Shown here one piece after another: positions 27,801 to 33,800 of a stretch of 64,000 bases of DNA. The position numbers and the translations under genes are program-made. Numbering within the stretch: position 1 is the first letter of the stretch; each line of letters begins with the position of its first letter. The stretch is from NCBI GenBank assembly GCA_964356315.1, contig CAYHHA010000003.1, positions 1 through 64,000 of the forward strand, in the 5' to 3' direction. The DNA comes from CAYGFH01 sp964356315. Lineage in GTDB: Bacteria > Patescibacteriota > Microgenomatia > UBA10105 > UBA927. The notes under the pieces were generated by a model. It was not told the DNA's origin. It did no database searches and saw only the letters and a list, made by a program, of their open reading frames with translations.

Positions 27801-30800
27801 AAATAGACCGCATGAGACCGATGAATTCCTCAGTGTTCGTGTCGAACTTCAAAACAGATCCATTTGGCGGATCCGTTTTCATCTGCCCTAGCACTGTATA
27901 GAATAACCTCGTCTGTTCGTCAGTAAATGTATTCAGAGTTGCGACAACCTGTTCCCTAGGTATATTTGGGTACGCGAGTAATCGATCTCGCATCAATTCC
28001 ACCCTATATGATGTTGCATTTTGTGCTATCTCTTTATTTGCAAGAAGCGTCGAGAGTGTTTTCGGTATAGAGAGTACGTTCGTAGTATGAATCAGGAATT
28101 CACTAACCAGATCGAAACCTTGAAGTAACGCATCACCTGATGGGATAGGATCGTCAAAATATACAAGCGTTTCAAGAATTTTTTTTCGTACCTCAGGAAG
28201 TATCTTATATTGTTCGAATTTTTTATCTAATTCAACCGAAATTCTTGCTAACTCTGGAATATCTGATAATTTTAGTTTTAATTTTTTTTCACCTGTGTCT
28301 TCAATCAATACATTGAGCGAAATATGATTTCGAAGGGCAAACAAACTAGTAAGCATACCAACAGGATCTTCAGACTGTGGAGAATACCGAAGTGCTATAG
28401 AAAATTGTTCAGGGTCACTATGCTCAAAAAGACTCAATCCGTCTAAATACTCACTTTTATCCGTTGCCTGAATATATCCAGCTATCAAATTCTCCGCTTG
28501 CCCCTGCCTACTCATAGATCCAAGTGTATCTACAAATATCTTATTTGACTGCAATGTGCCCTTCGCATACAGCTCTAGAGCGTGAATTTCTTCATCGGAT
28601 AACTCCATAAACTTTTGGTAAGAATCAGGAGATACGATAGTTTCAAAGTAGTACTTCAAACCAAGAACCAAGCGTTTGTCGCTGAATTTTTTCACCTGCA
28701 TCGCAAACAGCTCTAATTCATGATTCGGATCTTCAGAATTAAGAGCACGCAGAAGCATATTAATCTCAGCATTCCCAAAGACTTCCCAGTTGGTAAACCC
28801 GGCCTGAGACAATGAAAACATCACTGTTTCAAACATCTCCGGACGTATAGACTGAGCCTTATGGATTGCATCTTCGGGACGATCTGAAAGCAGTATTGCC
28901 GCAAGCAATTGTTCAGAGTACCACACCCGTACTGAACCAATACTCTTTATATGAAATTGTTGGAATGTCGGGGCGAGCTCTGCAAAATGCTCATGTATAT
29001 ATTCGATAGTTTTTTTCTGTATGCGGTCAGTTTGCGTATATAGAATTGGCAAAACTCTAGCCGTCCAGTCCATTCTATTGGAATACAATGAACTACCACG
29101 CAGAGGATCCAGCACATTATTTTTTATTTTCACCCGACGTATATCCCTATTCAGCAATGCAATTTCTGGTACCAGATGTTGAACATACAGAAGTCGTTCA
29201 TATAATCCTGAATCATTTTTTATGTATCTATCCGAATCTGATATCAATCTATGAACAAATGCTAGTGGTACACCACTCTGGGTCAATCTCGTATGTACAT
29301 CCATATATGCATCGAGAAACGTACCAATAGGAATATCTTTCCGATAGTCAAACATATAGCCTATATATGAGGCTAATGCGATTGTTTCGGTTGAAAGTAA
29401 TCTAATAAAACGGGGGTTTTTTTGCATATATACTATCAATTCCTGAAGCTTCTCTGGGCTTATATATTTTTGATAGTAAACCGAATCTATAAAATAACTC
29501 TGATTTTTATAAAAGAAATTTGAAAATGCTTGTCTTAAATCCACATCCATCTTCTTGGGAAATAAACCTTGAATTGTTAAAATTTTTTGTAGGTAATTTT
29601 TCCCGTTTTCAGTAGGATTTCGAATTAATTCGGTTATATACTTTTTTCCATCTTCATCACCAAGAACCAAACTCCATGCGGGATGAATCAATGGAACTGA
29701 AAGTTCATCAGAAAGTGCAGTCAACGCATCTCGCTGTTCAAATGGCAAAGAGGATATATATTCATTTGTAGCTCTATAGGCATACGGAATTTCGATATTT
29801 TGTTGCCATATATTTTTACCTATTTTCAGTTTTTTTGCTTGTTGGGATATAACTACCCACTCTTGTGCTTCTCTAATTGGCATTCGCCAAGATCGAGCAA
29901 CATCACTACTCGGATCTACCCCTCTAGCATTGTGATACGCGGTAACAATTCGATTAACCAAAGTCCAAAACGCACTACATGGATTCCCGTCCAAAGCGTA
30001 CACGGTTGGGAATATACCCATACCTGTTTTTGGAGTGCATGTTTTCGCTTTCTCCTCTACTCCTGCAACTGCTATTGAAATTTCTTCTGAGAGAGGCTTT
30101 GCTGCCGCTTCAAGAGGACCAACTACTTGGTCCTCTGAGGCTTGTTGTAATTCATTTGAAGTTTGGTCCATCGTGGTTGGTTTGCTTGATGAGGAGTCCT
30201 TCCCAGAGGGGGAATTTAAATCAGGTTTGGGTTGCGTACTTTTTGTTTGTCTCAGTAGTCTCGCTACACTATCAAGAATTACTTTTATTGGACGTCTGCC
30301 TCCTTGGGTTCTGATTATTGCCGCAGCGGATTTACTCTGTCCTTCAATCATTGATGCAAATTTATCCATAACCCCAAATGCGATTCGTTCGTCCACTGAC
30401 CGAACTATGTTCAATGTTCCAACTTTCGTAACCATGTGTATGATTCGATTAATCCATACTGTTTGTTTCCGAATATCGGATAATTCCTGTGCTGTAAGTT
30501 GTGGAACATATGCTTCTAATTTTGAGATAGCAAATATAGTCTTCCCTACTACATCAGGTGGAGCTGTTGTTACGCGCTGAACTGATTCCACAAGTAATTT
30601 TGCATTTCTTCCAAATTCTCCTTGAACAAGCGGAATATCTTTCGGTGCATCTGTCCAGCCTAATTCAGACAGTGCACGAAACACCATTTCCTGACTTCCA
30701 ACTATCAACCCGCTTAATAGATTACGAATCGCTGGCATTTGAGACTTCTCTACTCGTTCATTTAGTCCAGCGTCAAGAATAGAAACGATCAGATCTTCAC

Positions 30801-33800
30801 CTTGTGTTTCTACAAATATATTTCCTGGTTGCAAATCAGCATGTACATTGCCCGTATCAAGAATTTCTGAGAGAAATTCTTTCACGATAGCGGAATTAAC
30901 CAATCGTATTACTTGAAGCATTGACTGTTTTTGCTCCCCCTCAGACATGTGAGAGAACTCTTCTAAAATGCTGTCAAATCCCCGACCTAGAGCTATTTCT
31001 TCTAAAATTACCACATTCGAAGCAAATAATATTTGTGGTACGTGAAGCGCTACGTGTGGGATTGAACCTCGAGCACTAATATCTGCCGATAGTGCCTCTC
31101 GAAATGCTCTTTCATTTTCAAACACTAATTCTTCTTCAATTGCAGATCGAATCTGACGAGCAAATCCTGCAGGCAATTGAGATGCAACATTTCGTTGAGA
31201 TAAAAACCCAACAACCTCACCCAAAAGGTTTATATCATGATCGAGCGCTCCCGACTTTTGAGCTGACGGTCGTTTAAACTTCCCTATCACGTCTTTAGTC
31301 TGAGTAATACCAAAACTATCTTCATATTCAATGGTAAGAATGATTGCTTGTTTATTTGACGCTGCCCCTACTAACGGTCCAAATTTCACAATCCGTACCG
31401 GACTATGTGGATCTAACAATCCAGAACTTTGCGCTAAAATCATAATAGCCCGCTTCGTTAACCGATCGGCTTGACTTTGAGCAGATCTCAACTCTACACG
31501 ATACTCTTCAGGGACCCAAAGGGCTTCAGACAAACTTTGTGCAACTTTTTTACCAGCGACACCTAGTTGAGAAAGAAAAATGGATAGCGCCTTTGGCGTC
31601 GTCATATCTTTTCCTTCAGACTTCAACGCAATTGATGATTCGATAAGTTTTTCCACAATCTGCGTTGATCGCGCAGGATCAGCTTTTTCCAGCAAAAAGA
31701 CGAAGAGATCGCGAAAAAGCCCAGAATTCTCACCCTCTTTTATGAATGCTTTTGAAAGCTCTGTAAGAAACGCTTTTCGCTCTGTTTGCGCTTTTTCCAG
31801 GACGCCTTTATCTCCTGATTGCTCGGCAACACGCAGATCCAAGATGCCCTCAGCGCCTAAGAGCAACCGATTTAGGAATATTGTTCGTTCATCTGGCGTA
31901 ATTCCAGCAAACACTTCTATAAGTCTATTTGCAGATCCATCTGAAACTGACTCTATGAATTTCACTTTCCCAGGTTTTTCAGTCGTTAATTGCATGAGCC
32001 ACAAGGCCAAGTCAGATCGTTCCTTTCTCAATCCCGCTGCAAGTTGCGTCATAACAAACACACTGGGGTTTGCCTTCATATTCCCATCAGAATCCTGAGC
32101 TTGACCTTCTTCAGTCACACGCATTGAAACGAGACGCTCCAACTGCTCAGGCGTCACTGAAGTGTTATTTTCGATTTGCTCAAAATAATAATTTCTTGCA
32201 ACTGATGGCTCTGATAAATACGTCACTACCGCTCGTACCGCTGAGTCAAAATCCTGATAGAAATTTGGCGTTGTTTCAATCAAGAGACGCAACGCAATAA
32301 TTCCATATGTTTGTTTAATAGATGAGTTTGGCGACAATATACTGAGAAGTTCAGAAATTCGAGTTAGAGCAACCTTTTTGTCTATTTTTTGATAATCGAT
32401 TGCCTCTTCAATAAGAAATTCTACATATGCATCTCGTACAGGAGAAGCAACCGGTGAAAGAGATGTTAGGAGTTTTACCCGATCAGTAAAATTCGTTTGT
32501 GGATCAAATAGTTCTTTTTCATGGAAAAACAATTGTTCTGCCAAGTATCTTTTAACAAATGGATCACGTTCATCATACCCATGGAAATATTCATCTTTAA
32601 CACTATCGGCAAATGTTCTATACCGCATAAACGACATCCGTCGACGAACAAGATCACCCTGAATTTCAGCCATCTTTCCTTTTGCCTTTAGATCACTAGC
32701 TAGAGCAACCATGTCACCACCGGTTACATCTGGACCATTTAATAATGATAAAAATCGCGCTGAAGCAGGAATGACTATTTGCCCTAATAGTGGTGATGTC
32801 GGAATTTCGTTATATATCACCAAAAGCTTATCACGCATTGAAGATGAGGTGAAATGTTGTTCGATCCAGTCTAGATAGGCAGTTTCATTTGGAAATTCAC
32901 GAACTGATTTTCGAACGATATTCCAAAACTCGACAACCCGCGTATTTTCTGGCGTACGGGATCCGGGCGGAACTAGTGAAAGAAGTGTACATACTTCTCC
33001 GAGAGATAGATCCCCATACATTGCTTGGTATCTTTCATCATAAAATGGGTGAGAATTTACTGAGGAAAATAATCTTCCCAATTCTTTTAATGTATCTGCT
33101 GATGCATAGTTCACTATGTCTATAAATACTGGCTTCTGTATCTTGACAGTAAATGTATCACTCCAAAAGTCTGGAACAATTCCATTTGATGTGAGAGTGT
33201 GAATTACTCTGATGATCTGCTGCTCTTCCTCCTTAGTAAATGCGTTAATTGTCTTTTCTTGCTCCTTTCTCTTCACGATATCAGGAATTGCTTGTAAAAA
33301 AAGGTGATTAAATATTTCATCTTTACGGACTCTTGCATTAATCTCTTCCCCTCTTTCTCTTTCTTTATACAGTCGAGCAAAAAATTTCAGTAATCGTTCA
33401 GTCTCACCATCCGTTGAACTTTTTGATTTCTTAGCTAGATCAATAAATTGGCGTATCCGACCCTTTCCTTCCCATGGAGAATGATCATAAAGATAGATAA
33501 GATCGTCAGAGGATAACGATATAGAAAACTTACCCATGGATCGAATAATAGTAAGAATCTCGGAAGACGCAGATCCGTTTGCTCGCATCTGAGAGATATA
33601 TGTGTTTAGGATATCTTCTCGTGAAGTCAAAAGAGCTTTAAATTTATCAACACCTGGGATATGTATGTACGGAGTCGGTGAATTTGTAAAAATATCAGTC
33701 GCTAATCCCCATTCTGATTCGGATAGGTTCAATAGTTTTGGATTTTCAAACACCGGGGAGATGTCACCTTCAGACACACCTCTTGAAATCAATTCCCACC

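Noticed and set aside
30035..30580. Long plus-strand frames inside the giants (for example 30035-30580, 31580-32098, 40043-40501)
   Set aside because: They are antisense shadows of well-supported minus-strand coding sequence with recognisable domains.
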